DNA from: Leuctra nigra
Taxonomy: Eukaryota > Arthropoda > Insecta > Plecoptera > Leuctridae
Assembly: GCA_934045905.1 (NCBI GenBank)
Contig: OW203762.1
Coordinates: forward strand, 51,175,411 to 51,239,410
Length of the DNA: 64,000 nt
Direction: 5' to 3'
The notes under the pieces are model-generated. The model saw nothing but the letters and a program-made list of their open reading frames with translations. It was not told the origin of the DNA and made no database searches. A program made the position numbers and the translations under genes. Each line of letters opens with the position of its first letter. Position 1 is the stretch's first letter. Below are positions 1 through 13,375 of this stretch, piece by piece.

Positions 1-160
1 GTAAAGAACTTCAAGACACTTTAATAGACCCTTTAATTTAATTGACACTTTAGCCTATACTGACATTTTCCATTTTTTTGAGCGAGCGAAGCGAGCGTCT
101 CCTTTTGGCTCATTTGGCACGGACCTCTGTTTTTTTTTGTTTTTTTTCTGTTGGGTGAGG

Positions 161-538
161 CTGTACAGGTCAGAGTTTTTCTTCGATCGATCTGAAATTT
201 TGCACACATGTAAAGACAACCTTTTCTGTTTGCAGGCCCCAAATTTTTTTAAAATCCATTCATTGGTTAAAATTGAAATAGGTAAACATCTCCTGATAGG
301 TTGAAAAATGAAAATGGTCTTCGATAAATCTCATCAAATTCATATTTTGGCTATACAGGTCAGAGTTTTTCTTTGATCGAGCTGAAATTTTGCACACATG
401 TAAAACCAACCTTCTCTGTTTGCAGACCATAGTTTTTTTGAAATCCATTCATTGGTTAAAATTTAAATAAATATCTCCTGATAGGCTGAAAAATGAAAAC
501 GGTCTTCGATAATTCAGATCTAACTCATATTTTGCATG
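161..538. repeat. tandem repeat, about 190-bp unit, two copies
   Basis: Two units starting at 161 and 351 share TACAGGTCAGAGTTTTTCTT, GAAATTTTGCACACATGTAA, AAATCCATTCATTGGTTAAA and CTCCTGATAGG. Frames on the minus strand at 33-242 and 260-448 are this repeat, not genes. The array continues beyond the left edge only as diverged sequence. Confidence 0.88.
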
Positions 539-639
539 ATCATTAAGACCAACATTGTCTCTTATTTTCCAAATTTTCTTCCCAATCAATTAAAAACGAA
601 TGAACTTATTAACATATTTAATATCTGTCAGTAATGAAG

Positions 640-1264
640 CACCGCGTAGAGAACAGCTATCTTCACACTATTAAATTTAAGGTGAGATCAGATGGGCTTG
701 AGACGTGAAACAGGCTCCAATGCTAAATATGGCCAGGTCTATAGAGTGGATTGGCTGCGGCTACCAGCCGTTCGCAGCGCTCTCTAAGCACCATGGTTGG
801 TGTTAGAAAATCGAACTAATCTGAATTTTAGCGGGTTAATTCAAAATCAAATGTATAAATTAGAACTTAAACAACTTGGATAACGATCAGATGAAATTAA
901 AAGGGTTGATATCAGTGTAAAAATGTGTTTAGTTTATTGATTGTAATAATTAACATGTAATACAAGCATTTTCACTTACTTATTATTCACCAAACAGCAA
1001 ATAACCTAAAAGATGGCATTTGACAGCTCGCGCCATTGACTATCACTCAAGAAATAAAATGATTGCCTAGATTAGTTCCGGGATCGCCACCAGCGAACTT
1101 AGCGCTGCGATCGGCTAGGGTGCAGACTGACCAAGGGTCGATTTTATAGCATTTTTTTCTGCGTATTCCACCCGTAGTCCGTATTCACGGGAGCCAATGG
1201 TAGATCATTGAAGTGTTCACACCGTAAGCTAAATAGTGTGAAGATAGCTGTTCTCTACGCGGTG
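640..1264. mobile_element. 625-bp element with 31-bp terminal inverted repeats
   Basis: Begins CACCGCGTAGAGAACAGCTA and ends with its exact inverse, 31 bp long without mismatch. A 7-bp direct repeat AATGAAG flanks it (633-639, 1265-1271). No coding frame inside. The superfamily is uncertain: the CA...TG ends suggest hAT, but the duplication is one base short. Confidence 0.88.
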
Positions 1265-3013
1265 AATGAAGTATCGAAAGTAATGTTTTCCAGTGCCACT
1301 TGAATTGAATCTGATTTGCTATATTTACCAGGATGCTTAGATGTTATTTTCAAGTTTCAATGAAAAGCATAATATGTTGTGTTGATTGAGTGATTATATT
1401 TCAATTCAATATGGATGTATGTTTTCTGTGCTTGTGTACGCATTTCCGGTTCGAGAATTTGCACGTCCCCGTGCTCGCTCACCAACGCGTTACACTGAGC
1501 GTTTTCCTAGTTAGATTGATTTGAAATGTCCAAATGTAGGTACCTACCTACCTACCACTTCTTATCACTTTTTATTACCACTTAGATAGATTAGCAAAGA
1601 GAGTTAGATTATCTTTAAAGGGTCAAGGTATTTAGAGGAACAGATTTCACACTAATTCGTATTGTAATAATAATGAAAATTTAATAATGGCCGGGCGACT
1701 CTCTCTAAAAAATGTGTTCTCTAATACAATTATTAAACTAGACCCCAAAGAATCAAAATAGAAACATTTGTTTTTCTGTATAGTCTGACATTTCATTGAT
1801 ACCTCTCGTACCTATTGAAATATCAAGTAGCTTTTTGTTGGGAAAACAGAGCGAGTTGATTGAAACCTGGCGTAGACCGCAATGTCACATGATTTCACAT
1901 TGTGTTTACCTAACTGCCTTTTAAAGTCCATTGCCGTTTACGCGTATTCCGAAATGTACTAGTTTTATAATTTATTCAGGCTTTGAATAATGATTCCTGT
2001 TGACTTTTCATCCCACAATAATAATGTTTGGTTTGTCTACATCCTGTCATCTATACTTTCAATATCTCACACAGTTAGGTAGTTCATTCTACGATTACAG
2101 AGAGTTCCCGATTGTTTTTAATGTCCCCTTAAAAGCGGTCATACTCTCTTGCCATCATCGGCATGGGCATCTGCAGGATTTCTGCCAGGGGGAGGCAAGT
2201 CAAGTAAAATAATTTTTGAAGACCTAAGGAATTCAGGGCGTTTTTTGGTTTTTGGGCACTTTGAAATTAATTTTGAGACGTTACGAGGTGTATTTTGTTG
2301 TAATATTCAATATTTCTTAAAATTTGCCACTTGGTGGTGGTAGAGGGTAACCCTCACTTTGCCCCGCAGGGCATTTTTTTTTTTTTTTTTACACTTTCAA
2401 ATGAGTTTTTGAGTTTTTTTGTTTACAAAATGAAACTATACAGCACAATAATTTATGTTTTCTTGACATCCAGGGAGGAGGGAAGCGTCCCCCTCCCCCC
2501 TGTCGATGCCAATGGTCATCGGGCGGGACGGAAACAATAATGAAAATGGAAAAAACAAGAAATTTGTCTACATTTTCATCGCTTACTCTCATAACTTTGC
2601 TCCTACTATGTGGTCGGCATTTGTCTAGAACAAAATCCAAACCAAGACAAATGCTGAGCACATTGCTAGGAGCAGTTATGACAATAACGAATGAAATTGT
2701 AGATAAAGGTTCAATGCATGTCATGTCGTTCTTGAATTTTTTATATTCATAACCGTTTGTCAAATATAGACATTTATATTTTGTATTTCAATCTAAAACA
2801 GCTGTCTTACGTGTGAATGTGTGTTATTGTAGCATGTGGACTGATCTCGACGGCTTCTGATCGCCACGGAAACGGAGATGTTTCTCCCGACGCATCACTC
2901 AGCCGGAACATCGAGAGCTCGAGCAGTTGAAGTTGAAACAAACCGGAGGCAAGACGTTCTACTGCGACTTGTGTCAGCAAGAAGGCGCTTAAACACGCTC
3001 ATGGTAATGCTCA
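1265..3013. other. no gene; dispersed repeats
   Basis: Holds a 42-bp dispersed repeat (1471-1512, also at 18543-18584) beginning GTGCTCGCTC. An imperfect foldback with about 60-bp arms lies at 2564-2705; one arm recurs at 11418-11540. A CCCGCAGGGCATTTTT motif near 2370 recurs near 11775 and 11870. No coding support. Confidence 0.65.
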
Positions 3014-3416
3014 ATCCCTATAAAAAACACTTCGTGTAAAAATAACAGCCAAGTCTCTTCAACTAAAAATATATGAAATCTTAAAATTCTGCACTGAAAA
3101 GTAGGGTATCAGAAAATGAGCCAAGTCAAATTTTATTCGAAAATCAAAAAATACTTGGCGCATCGTGTACATATAAGTAGCTTGAAAGTATAGGCCAGAT
3201 ATAAAATATCCATATGATTTATACATATACATACATAGTATACCTATAATGCCCTAAAAAAACGATGCGCCAAGTATTTTTTGATTTTCGAATAAAATTT
3301 GACTTGGCTAATTTTTTGATATCCCTACTTTTCAGTGCAGAATTTGAAGATTTTATTTTTTTTTTAGTTGAAGAGACTTGACTGTTATTTTTACACAAAG
3401 TGTTTTTTATAGGGAT
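3014..3416. mobile_element. 403-bp foldback element
   Basis: Two arms of about 155 bp (3014-3166 and 3262-3416) are inverted copies with few mismatches, beginning ATCCCTATAAAAAACACTT. A 95-base spacer separates them. No clear target duplication. The first seven bases match those of the next element at 3471. Confidence 0.93.
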
Positions 3417-3470
3417 ATCACTCCTTTTTTTAGTTTATTCTTACACCTTGTGACACATATCGAATGAACA

Positions 3471-6400
3471 ATCCCTACAAACACTGGGAGGTCCCTGGAC
3501 GCGTCCTAGGCCGTCCCAGATGGGCGTACGGGCCTGCCCAGGGACCTCCCGTCTTATGGGTGATTAGCATGGAGTGAGACTCCCGGGGCCTGCCACTGGG
3601 AATAAGCCCGGGCGGCGGCCTGGGCCGTCCCATGACGCCCGCGCGGGAGGTATGGGCCGTCCCTGGACCCTCCCGGGCGGCCCGCGCGGGAGGCATAGGC
3701 CGGCCCTGGCCCCCGCCCGGGCGGCCCGCGCGGGAGCAGCTGCTCGCTCTGTAGCCCCCTCCCCCTACGCACATTCCATAACGGTCACGTGCTAGCTTGC
3801 TAGGTACACTCTCATTCAAAATGCAGTACCTACAAAACGTGCCTCTGATCCAGACACGTGCATATAGGCACTAATTTTGAATGCGAATGTACCTGGAAAA
3901 AATACGTTTCATTAAGACATAATTAATTGCAAACGTGAGTGACACGAGAAACGGGATTTTTTCACAATTTCGGAGAGTGGGCGTTGCCATACGAAAAAAA
4001 TAATCCAGGTATTTTCTTCCAGGGTCAATGTATTACTTCACAGTTCACGGAATATTTCACAACAGTTGTAATTTGTTTTGTCAACTAGAAGAACAGTAGG
4101 TACCTACTCAAACACATTAGAAATGCATTTAAATGGTCAAATATTAATAAAAAAAAAATAGCCGGTATATTATAAAGTTAATCAGTGGTTATTGGAAGTT
4201 ATTTTATCTCGCCATGTTTCCCTATTGTTTGAAAGCTGTTCCACTGACCTGACACATTACCTAAGGTACCTCCTACTGTTTTTATTTTTAACGCATTTTT
4301 ATTTGGAGGAAATATTTTGGGATCATTTGAAATCCTCAACTTGACTGTCACATAATGGGGAAGTCTCGTGAAATTCAGATTTCAGAATAATAGACCATTA
4401 TTTTATGAAAGTTGATTATGTTGCTGAACACAGATGTGATTTTATTTTTGCTGTGGGATGAATAGTTTTCAAGGAATGAATTAACAAAGTTTGATTACTT
4501 TTAACAGGAAAATTTACAGAAAATTGACAGATGATCCACAATGGTAACACATTAGTGTAAGTGGATTCTTGTAATACGTCGTTTTTCCCGCCAAAAGTCC
4601 CATTATAATTGAATTTCATTTGCATGAATTAATTTTTAACATTTCGCGGGTGACAAATGTCAGTAATTATTTGCGTTGATATTTAAAAACTTACTGGAAC
4701 AAAATTTCTAGAGACTTAAGTATTACAGGTACCTTATTCATAAAAAAATGAAGAAGGATAAAAAGATCCATAATTTTTGTTTATGAATCGGTTGTTGGAT
4801 TTTGAAATTAGCAATTATTTTTTGATAATCTCTTACAGGACGATTGAATCGTTTCAATAATAATTTTTTCACGTACTATTCCCTACTTACTTAGGTACTA
4901 TATTGTTTTGATAAATTACAAAAAATAAAATGCTACACATAGGAGATTCACTGCAATTGAATTTTAGGAATAATAAAGAGCAGGAAAACACACGAAAATT
5001 AAAAAAAAAAAACAGTTTCATATAATATAAACGTATATTATTGTAAAAGATTATACTACCACATCACTTAAAATTTTTAAATGTCCTTCAACCTTCACAC
5101 GTCACATAGTATCAAAACATTCTGAGGTAGGTACTACCTGGCAGTGAGTCTGGCACGCTGTCTCTTAATCGACAAGACACAATTCGGATTTTACTTCACT
5201 CACGGATATGTTGGCACAATTTTTCATCTTCAGTTTTTCAAGAAAATGAATGCACTTGAATACGTATTTCTTTCATCTGAAAAAATAAAATTGCAAAGTA
5301 TTTAGGTAATGTACCTTGTACTAATAATGTTCGCAAGCTATTTGCAATTATTTATTATTGTAGGTACAGATTCTAACCTAAACAAGATTTATACAAGATC
5401 TTGAAAAGTTTAGCAAGATCATGCAGCGTATTGTTAGCAGTGTTTTTTATTTTTTGTGTAAATTTTTATTCGGTCAGACCAATGAAAGTCCAACATTTAC
5501 AAGATCTTGTTATCAGTAAGATCTTGTTAATTTTGTCAATATTTAACACTATTATTATGCTATGCTCAAAAGAATTTGCCGATTTAATGGCCAGATACTG
5601 GATTCCATCCATAAATTATTAGCACACGGTCTTGTGGTGTCGAGGACTGACATCCGCAATCTATGTGGATGCAACTTCTTTTGAGCATGAGGCTGCCTAG
5701 CAAATAGTTTCTACCTACTACACAAGAACTATTTATGTAAATAACTGCAATAGCAGATAGCTGCAAATAACAGTCTTTACAAAAATTTTAAAAATTGAAT
5801 TTTTGGCACAGAGTGATCCCTAAAAAAAAGAAAGATAGATTCAATGAAGAATTTGTAAATTGATAGGATAAACTTCTTGGCAATGAATAATACAAAAATC
5901 ACTTTTGTGTTGTGTGACCTGCCACAATAATCACTTGAGGTAAAATTATTACCATTAGGTAGTACACTATTTATTTAAAACCCCAATAAAAATTTGAAAC
6001 ATTCTATATTGCATAAATGTGATTTATAGGTAAGGTTAGAGGAAATACTACACATATAAAATACTAAAATGTGGCTTACCATCAGAGAGTTCTGAATCAT
6101 TACATCTGTAGGGTAGGTAACATTTAATCCATTAACTCGATGAAGTCCCAAGTCCTGTGCATCTTCAGAATTCTCGCTAATTTGCCAAGAAGTAAATTTA
6201 CTTTTTAATTGAAGTAGGTAGGCAATTAAATCGACTCTAGAATAAGAGCAGTGCAAGTTCACGGTGAATCTGTAGAACCTACAAAAAGTAAGGTGAAAGT
6301 TAGCAACTCAAATTAATTTCCTCTCAGCCATTCCGTGTTACGGGTGTACGGTTGTAAGATGCTATGTTCAGCATCTTATTCATCAAAATAAAAATAGTTA

Positions 6401-8174
6401 GGATCATTGTGCAGCCTTCTAAATTTTTTATGTAATTTACATGGTTCGACACAAAATTTAAATTTAAATGCGGTCCCACAATTTTACTGATAACAAAATA
6501 ACTATTCAAACTTAGCACAAAACTGATTACATATTTGGAATCAGCAAGAAAATACCATGAATATAATATAAAAACATGCTGATTTATTTACATTTAATAA
6601 TTCAGCAGTCATATGTATTATGTGGCATATGTCTGCATTCGCATGGAATGGCTGCTCTCTTACCACCGGCGCGTTAGAGGAAATTCAAAAGTGCGGTTTA
6701 TTTTTTTGGATGACAACATTCAATCTCAAAAATTTTACTACGTATTTGAATGAAGCGGGACCACCATTCAATGTATGTATCTACTACCTCCGACAAGAAT
6801 GTAATTTCCATGCAACATAATTTTTACTTTCGGATCACAACAAAAATGTTTGTTATTGGCCTTGTAAGGTACCTACATAAACAAAAATAATTGCTGTATA
6901 TCTAAAATCCTTGATAAAGTTAAATAATTAAATATAATGAAAATATTTACCACTCTGCTCGGTTCGGTTCTTAATGTTTCGGCTCGGTTTGACGATACAG
7001 CTTGGTTCGCTCGCAGGACGAATACGCGCTTTGTTTCTGGAGTTCAATATCTTAATAGCCTATTTTCTTCCAGAGTAGATTCACCTTTAACAAGTAACAT
7101 TATTAAAACTGCAGTAGGTGCCTTGGTAGGTATGTGGGATGGTTATTGGTTAATGTAGGGTGAAAATATTCCCAAAATAGGCGGAGGTACGTACTAGGTA
7201 CCTACAGGTAGGGTTCCTACTGACTACTACCACTGATATGTATAGACTACCACCCCAAGCAAACTGTTTACCTACTTTATTTATTTTATAAATACCTAAA
7301 CTACCTAGTTACCTAGGTCCTACCTAGTTGGAAATTTTACTTTGCATAAATTGCTACATTTCAAAAATGTACATGTGAGGTTAATGTTTACTGAACATTG
7401 GTCACACTACCTATTGGTTTATTAGTATCCCCAGCATACAAAACTAAAGTAACAACGATTAATGCCTGGATACTTATGTAGTTGTGATGAAGACTCACCT
7501 TCAATGGGTTGTATGGCTCTGTGATGAAAATCCAAACAAAAGAGGCACAACAAAACTGTAATTATTTCACGATTTGTGTCACATTAAATGGTTTGAACTG
7601 AGACAAACTATTCAGCAGTGAACACGCATTCACGGACACAGATAATAATTGAAATCACATTCAAAATCACTCAAAAGGACGTAAACTACACACTCATGAC
7701 ACTCTGTAAAATATCAACAAACGTCAAACGCCGCGTTTGAAATGAAGAAGGGAGAACGGAAACAAGTTGATTCACGAAGATGGCCGACTGCCGAGTTCAT
7801 AAAAGAAACTTTACTAATAACGTTTAAAATGGTATGAATACTTTGCTTTGGAATTGTAAACATATTTATTCTTAAATCAATATATCCATGTGAAATGTAG
7901 ATGTAATTATTATAGAAATGAAGTTATAAATATGAAAAAAATAAGTCATTAGAGCAGCTCAAATTCAAACAGTCGTAGCGCCCGCGCGGGCCGTCCCTAG
8001 CCATTCCCGGGCGGGACCAAGACGGGACATTCCTAGAAATTTTACAGCCAGATAAAACGGATCGGTTGGGCTCCGTTGGGCAGGCCCAGGGCATGCCCTA
8101 GTAGTTCCCGCCCGGGACGTCCCACTTGGGCGCTAGATGGGCAGAAGCCCGGGCCGCCCAGTGTTTGTAGGGAT
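3471..8174. mobile_element. candidate 4.7-kb element bounded by GC-rich inverted ends
   Basis: ATCCCTACAAACACTGGG at 3471 is matched by its inverse ending at 8174. Both ends continue into very GC-rich blocks (3471-3760 and 7978-8174) with repeated CCGCGCGGGAGG-like and GGGCGGC motifs, in sharp contrast to the AT-rich interior. No matching flanking duplication was found, so this could also be two separate end fragments facing each other. No transposase frame inside. Confidence 0.55.
3830..7970. other. AT-rich interior between GC-rich ends: no gene recognised
   Basis: No open frame longer than 95 codons and no recognisable protein. Short repeats of ACAAGATCTTG occur at about 5390-5530, and TAGGTACCTA motifs cluster at 7180-7330. 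Confidence 0.6.
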
Positions 8175-8199
8175 TACTATTCCTTTAAAAAAATCACCA

Positions 8200-9480
8200 T
8201 TTACAATTTGGTTATTTCATGAAGAATAGCAAAGGTTTCATTCCAATCGGTCAACCCAGTTCCGAGATATGGCAACACTTTGGTTTTCAAAATGGCTGCT
8301 GAACTTACTGCACTGCCACATAAAATGTATAACTAAATGATGAGTATCATTTTAAGCTTTCCGAATATGTATTTGTTGTAAAGAAGGGGATTATAATAAT
8401 TTATATATTTGAATGACGTCATTTCCGGTCTCATAAATAGGAAAATTCTGTTGGACAGTTCCTATTCCATAGAGATGGCCTTCCGAATCGTATGGCGCTA
8501 GTTTCATACCGATTTGTCTACCTGTTTTCGAGATATGACTAACTTCCGGTTTCAAAATGGCGGCTGAAATCACTGACACCTTGCATTGTAATTTCAACAT
8601 GATTACATTTTATTATAAGCTGTCTCAAATACTTATATTTATTGCATCAAAATGTAAATTTGTGATTTTTTAAAAATGTGTGACGTCATTTCCGGTTTTG
8701 GTATGGAAAACTCCAAATATTATGGATGAGACATAAGTTGACCGTCTTAATTGTTTAGCGCTTGTTTCGTTAAAATCGGTCTAGCCATTGACGAGATATT
8801 ACGTCACTTCCGTTTTTAATATGGCGGCTTCCGGTTGATTACATAACAAGTCAAATGAGATATCAAAAGTACATACGTTACATAAATATCAAAATAATCG
8901 GATAAACCTTTGTTGCCGAAATGCCAATCGATAAATTTCAAATTTCATGACGTCATTTCCAGTTTCGTTAACATTAGTTTTTAGCTGTTGCTAATGAAAA
9001 TCCATATAGTTGACCGTCCGAATCGTTTTGCGCTATTTTCGTTCCAATCGGTTTAGCCGTTGTCGAGATATGATGTCACTTCCGGTTTCAAAATGGCGGC
9101 ACAAAAAATTCATGGGGTGGAGGTTAAATCAGACGCCAAAAGTGCACGTGCGTGGTAAAAATGTGAGATCAATCGGTTCAGCCGTTTATGCTGTGGCCAT
9201 GTTACCGGATTTGAATTCCAGGAGACTACTACTACTACTACTACTAAGATTATTATTATGAAAACCGCCCTAAAACACTGTTTTCACGGCCCTCTAGCTC
9301 GCAAAGGGCGTAACCTATTGTTCCTAAATTTGGTATATGTGGTGGGGTGGGCCATAGCTCGAAATTAAGATATTTCGCAACAATGAGAGATTTCCCAATT
9401 TTAAGATCCAGTAGGCTGAAAATGCCACTTTGATGCTTACAGTAAAAGTGGGTTTGCTCCACCCTTTATATGAGAGTGTG
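8200..9480. repeat. dispersed repeat with internal degenerate tandem units
   Basis: Four or more diverged units carry the same order of motifs: GACGTCATTTCCGGTTT, a TTGACCGTC-like block, TTCCAATCGGTTTAGCCGTT, GAGATATGA, CACTTCCGGTTTCAAAATGG. It ends in a (CTA)n run at 9223-9246, then a block around 9380-9440. The same order of blocks recurs at 58600-59400, so this is a dispersed family of unknown class. Confidence 0.8.
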
Positions 9481-10007
9481 CGCGCGCGGTACGACTTGGC
9501 TGGCGTGGAGCGACCGCTCCACTAGATGGAACAGAAAGTTATGCAAGTACGGCAAAACTTTGCTTATTATTTGAAATACCGAGGGGCTCAAGAAAGTCCC
9601 CCTGTTTGAGAGGCTACTCCGACACAAGTGTAAAAGATAAAGAACTGAAACTTTCACACATAGAAAACATATGAAAAAATAATGTGTGCAAATGTGTGCA
9701 AATAATGGGTGAATAAGCGGTGAATTGAAAGTAATCCTATTTTAGAAATAATATTATTGATTTTTGACAATTGCAGTTAAAAAATCGTTTTTTATTACAT
9801 TTTTGTGTAGTTCTAATGCGATTTCATTGGAAAAAAATAGATTTCTATTATAAGTGGGAACATCACAGGTTGGAAGGAAAGACAAATAGGCTTAATTTTT
9901 TGTATTGTCAAAAGAATGTTTCAATACACACATGTTACCATGTTTTACATGTTTCAAGAAAATGTGAAACCCAATGACAGCTGGTCAGAGAAAACAACGA
10001 TTGAAAA

Positions 10008-11400
10008 TTACTCAACGTCACCAAACTGCAACATGCAGCAGGTGACTACATTATCAACCTTCATTGTGGTTCTACGATCCGTAACAACCAAACTCTATCT
10101 TGAAAAATATCTCTCGGAATCGGCGTTCGAAATAGGCAGCCATATTGCTTGCAAACACTTGCTTGTAAATTCTGTAAACATACTCTGAGGCTGAGCCTTA
10201 AGTCCCAGCAGCACATTCTCTATTTTTACACTCTCCACGGAATCACTCTCCGCTGTCACTTTATACAATGTTTATACAATGTACAGAAATGATAAATCCC
10301 CTTCAAAGTCGGTAAAAAATGGCAGCACTTTAAAGTGTGTCTTCACTTGTTCCACATTCGGCGTACTCCTGCTTAAAATGTTTGAAGGGTCGACTAGGAA
10401 ACTGAGGGCCTTCAGAACTCGAATTTCTTCAAACAACTTGTTTGCGCCAGTAGAGTCCACATACTTGAGCAACTTTATGTACGCCTTGGAGCCACACATC
10501 TTTAGACTCACAACAATATCTTCCCGTAGCTTCACTGACACAGCACCCAACAAGTCATTAACTTTTTCGCCTTTGCTAACGAGATCGCACTTTGTTTGTA
10601 CTGCGTCAAGCCTTGAAAAAAGTAGGTGGGCTTTTGGAGCCGACTTGCACTGCAATTCCACGATCGGATGCGTAATTACGTCACAGTTCTCACGCAAAAA
10701 AACAGACTGTACTTGAACCGAGTTGAAGAAGTTAGGCGTAAACAGTTCTAGCAGACTTTTTCCTTGTGCAGACAGAGTGTCCTTCTTCTCTTGAAGAGAA
10801 CTGCGAATTGCAGGCAGATATACACTAATGTACTCCACGCTTTTGAACCAACTCGTCCACCGTGTAAGCACTGGAATCGGATATAAGTTGGGTGCCAAGT
10901 CGGGAAAGTTCTGGGCGAGCTTTGCGGAAAATGCCTTTCAACTTTGCAACTACAGTATTTAAATCATCAAGTGTGACCTGCCATATTTCTCCAATTAAAC
11001 TCCAGTTTGTGACACCAGCAGGTGAAGGGAGTGAACTGATCACCAAAAACATTTTTTATGGTCCTGGAGCACGAAAGCATGTATGGGGCACTGTCTGTGG
11101 ATATTCCATAAACATTTGCATAGTCTATGTCCAGATCACGAATCGTGTCGAGGATCGCCCTCACGCAATTAGTCGAATTAGCAGAATCGAGGAAGCTGCA
11201 AGTTCCCCAATAGAGTTGCTGCATAACACCGCCTGGCAATGTTCCCAGCAGCACAGCAAAGACACAGTTACCGTTGCGGTCGGTGGTCTCGTCGCAGAAA
11301 ATAACTACGGGTTTTCCGTTGAGATTTGACTTAAGCCGGTCATATATTTTTTCCCGCCAAAAGCGATTTGGAGCGGTTTTCGAGCGAAATACAAAATATA
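10008..11400 (-). pseudogene. decayed hAT-family transposase
   Basis: Read on the minus strand, three frames together give one hAT-like protein. The first has NGKPVVIFCDETTDRNGNC and later ISTDSAPYM and TCWCHKLE; the second has LIGEIWQVTLDDLNTVV; the third has PIPVLTRWTSWFKSVEYI. After a TAA at about 10272 the frame resumes through the hAT C-terminal dimerisation motif LPISNADSERYFSR, then TAG (10095-10097), then SLVVTDRRTTMKVDN to a TAA at 10008. Frameshifts are near 11010 and 10890. The catalytic DDE fold would be split, so it cannot be active as it stands. The N-terminus runs into repeat DNA at about 11400. Assignment to hAT rests on the DETTD block and the C-terminal block. Confidence 0.85.
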
Positions 11401-11947
11401 AATGACTATAATTAACAAACGGTTATGAATATCGAAAAAGCAAGACTGAGGTGACATGTATTGAACCTTTATCAACATTTTTATCGCTTACTGCCATAAC
11501 TTTGCTCCTACTATGTGGTCAGTGTGTGTCGGGCACAAAAACACTCCGTATATTTACGTATAGTGTAAATATACACTCCATTCTCTGAGACATAAGAGAT
11601 GCGTTTGCGTCGGTGGTACTCAACCTTTTTGACTTGCGGGAACAAGCATCAAGCATGAACAAGCATCATGACTTCATCCATGATCAATAGAATTAGGTAC
11701 CTACCTAAGTTCATTCCAGGCGAGTAGGAACTATTTTTTATCAGGGGGAGGGGCTCGAAGCCCCTCAGTTTTGGTCCCGCATGGCATTTTTTTAGAATCT
11801 AACAATTTAAAAGTGATTCTGGGGTTCTAAAATGCGTGAACTGAAGCAAACTACCCTCCAATTGTTGCACCGCAGGGCTTTTTTTTAGAGTTTAAGAAAA
11901 TGTTTAAATGATCCTTCCTACGTGCCTGGTTCATTCAGTGTCTTTTG

Positions 11948-13375
11948 TAGTGATGTGGATTTTACCGTAAATTTTTTTCTCGGTAAATTTACCGTAAATT
12001 TACCGTCAGGCGGTAAATTTTTTTATTTTTGTCTAATTCAGGAATCGTGCTATTGGCTCTTGAAATAATTGTTTTAAAAGTGTTTTGGGGGTGCCAAATG
12101 TGTATTAAGTGATCAGGAAATGAAGGGGATGCCGTGGTTCTTCCAAGTGATTTCTTTTTGCATCGTTTGGTCTTCACACTCTAAAATTTAATAAAATGTA
12201 ATATACTTGCACATAATTAAAGCTCAATAAATTAAATAATGCCATAATGGAGAACGTTACTGCCCCTGTTACACTCTCAAAACGTTATTTATTATTATAA
12301 TTAACAATATTTATTTATCGAATTTAACGTTTTGAAGATGTACAATGTACCCTTGGCCAAACAAAACTTGACCGTTCAATAAATCTGATGGGCTGATAAA
12401 TGTAAGATCGCAACATCAGAAGTCAGTCTAAGCGATCTCATTGTCTCACTCTAGTAAGTGACCTCACATTTCAATGATAATAACAAGCTTTGATTGGTTA
12501 TGGGACATGACCAGCAGTCATTCAAATTTGGTCAATGTTCAATTTATGTTTGGCCGAGTGTACCTACCTCAAGTCATAAGCTATAATATTATTTGCTAGT
12601 TTTGTTTCCACATAAATTATATGGGTGTAGACATATCCAACAATACACTTTGAAGAACCATTTGCTTCCCCTTATCTTCCCCAGGTCTCTTACAGTCATT
12701 TCCAAGTTGCAATTTAAATAATACCTTCATTTAAAACAAATCATAAAAATTTTGCATTTTTGTTTATACTTTGAATATTTGTACACTTCTCTGCTATGAA
12801 ACCAAAGAAAATATATGAAGAAACACTTCTAGGGAAATCAAGTACAATTTAACTCTACCTACAGAAAATGAAGATAAAATGAAATAAAATAATAGATAAA
12901 ATAAAGTTAAAATTCATGAAATAAAATGAACATTTTCTGCATATTTCTACCTACAAAATCGACATTGGTCAACATTTCACTTTGGTATAGGTAATTAAAA
13001 AAAACATAACAATTTCAAATTCATAAAACTTATGTATGAACACCTACAAATCAACATGGACTACATTTCACTTAACTGTGAGGTCTACTTGATATCCCTG
13101 AAAGTATTTCCCTACTATGTCCTTGGTTTCACATCTGATAATGTGTGCAATAAATAGCCAATAGGTACATTGTATAATGCAACATTTTAATGATATTCAC
13201 TAGATCCCTCCACTTCTCATTTAAAGTGTAAATTTCACTGTTTCCTTGACCTATGCACTTGGCTGGTTCCATAGAATATAATGATGATAATTTTAAAAAT
13301 TTTACCATGGTAAAATTTATTTGGTAAATTTACGGTAAATTTACCTGACCGTAAATTTACCGACTCACATCACTA
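11948..13375. mobile_element. non-autonomous hAT-type element with 8-bp target duplication
   Basis: Starts TAGTGATGTGGATTTTACCG and ends with the inverted counterpart CGACTCACATCACTA. It is flanked by perfect 8-bp duplications GTCTTTTG at 11940-11947 and 13376-13383. Subterminal DNA repeats GGTAAATTTACCG-like motifs in both ends, typical of transposase-binding clusters. 1,428 bp, with no transposase frame inside. It hosts a nested MITE at 12350-12560. Confidence 0.92.
12350..12560. mobile_element. 211-bp MITE flanked by TA, nested in the hAT element
   Basis: Terminal inverted repeats CCCTTGGCCAAACAAAACTT and, at the other end read inverted, CACTCGGCCAAACATAAATT. It is bordered by TA on both sides (12348-12349, 12561-12562), as for Tc1/mariner-type elements. 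The interior TTTCAATGATAATAACAAG resembles the MITE at 19147-19354. Confidence 0.82.

Noticed and set aside
2860..2990. Short plus frame with KTFYCDLCQQEG, like half a C2H2 zinc finger
   Set aside because: Only one CxxC pair, closed by a stop on both sides and no His pair; could be chance or a fragment.
3475..3819. GC-rich frames rich in Gly, Pro, Arg on both strands
   Set aside because: Composition effect of the GC-rich element end; all frames are open because stops are AT-rich.
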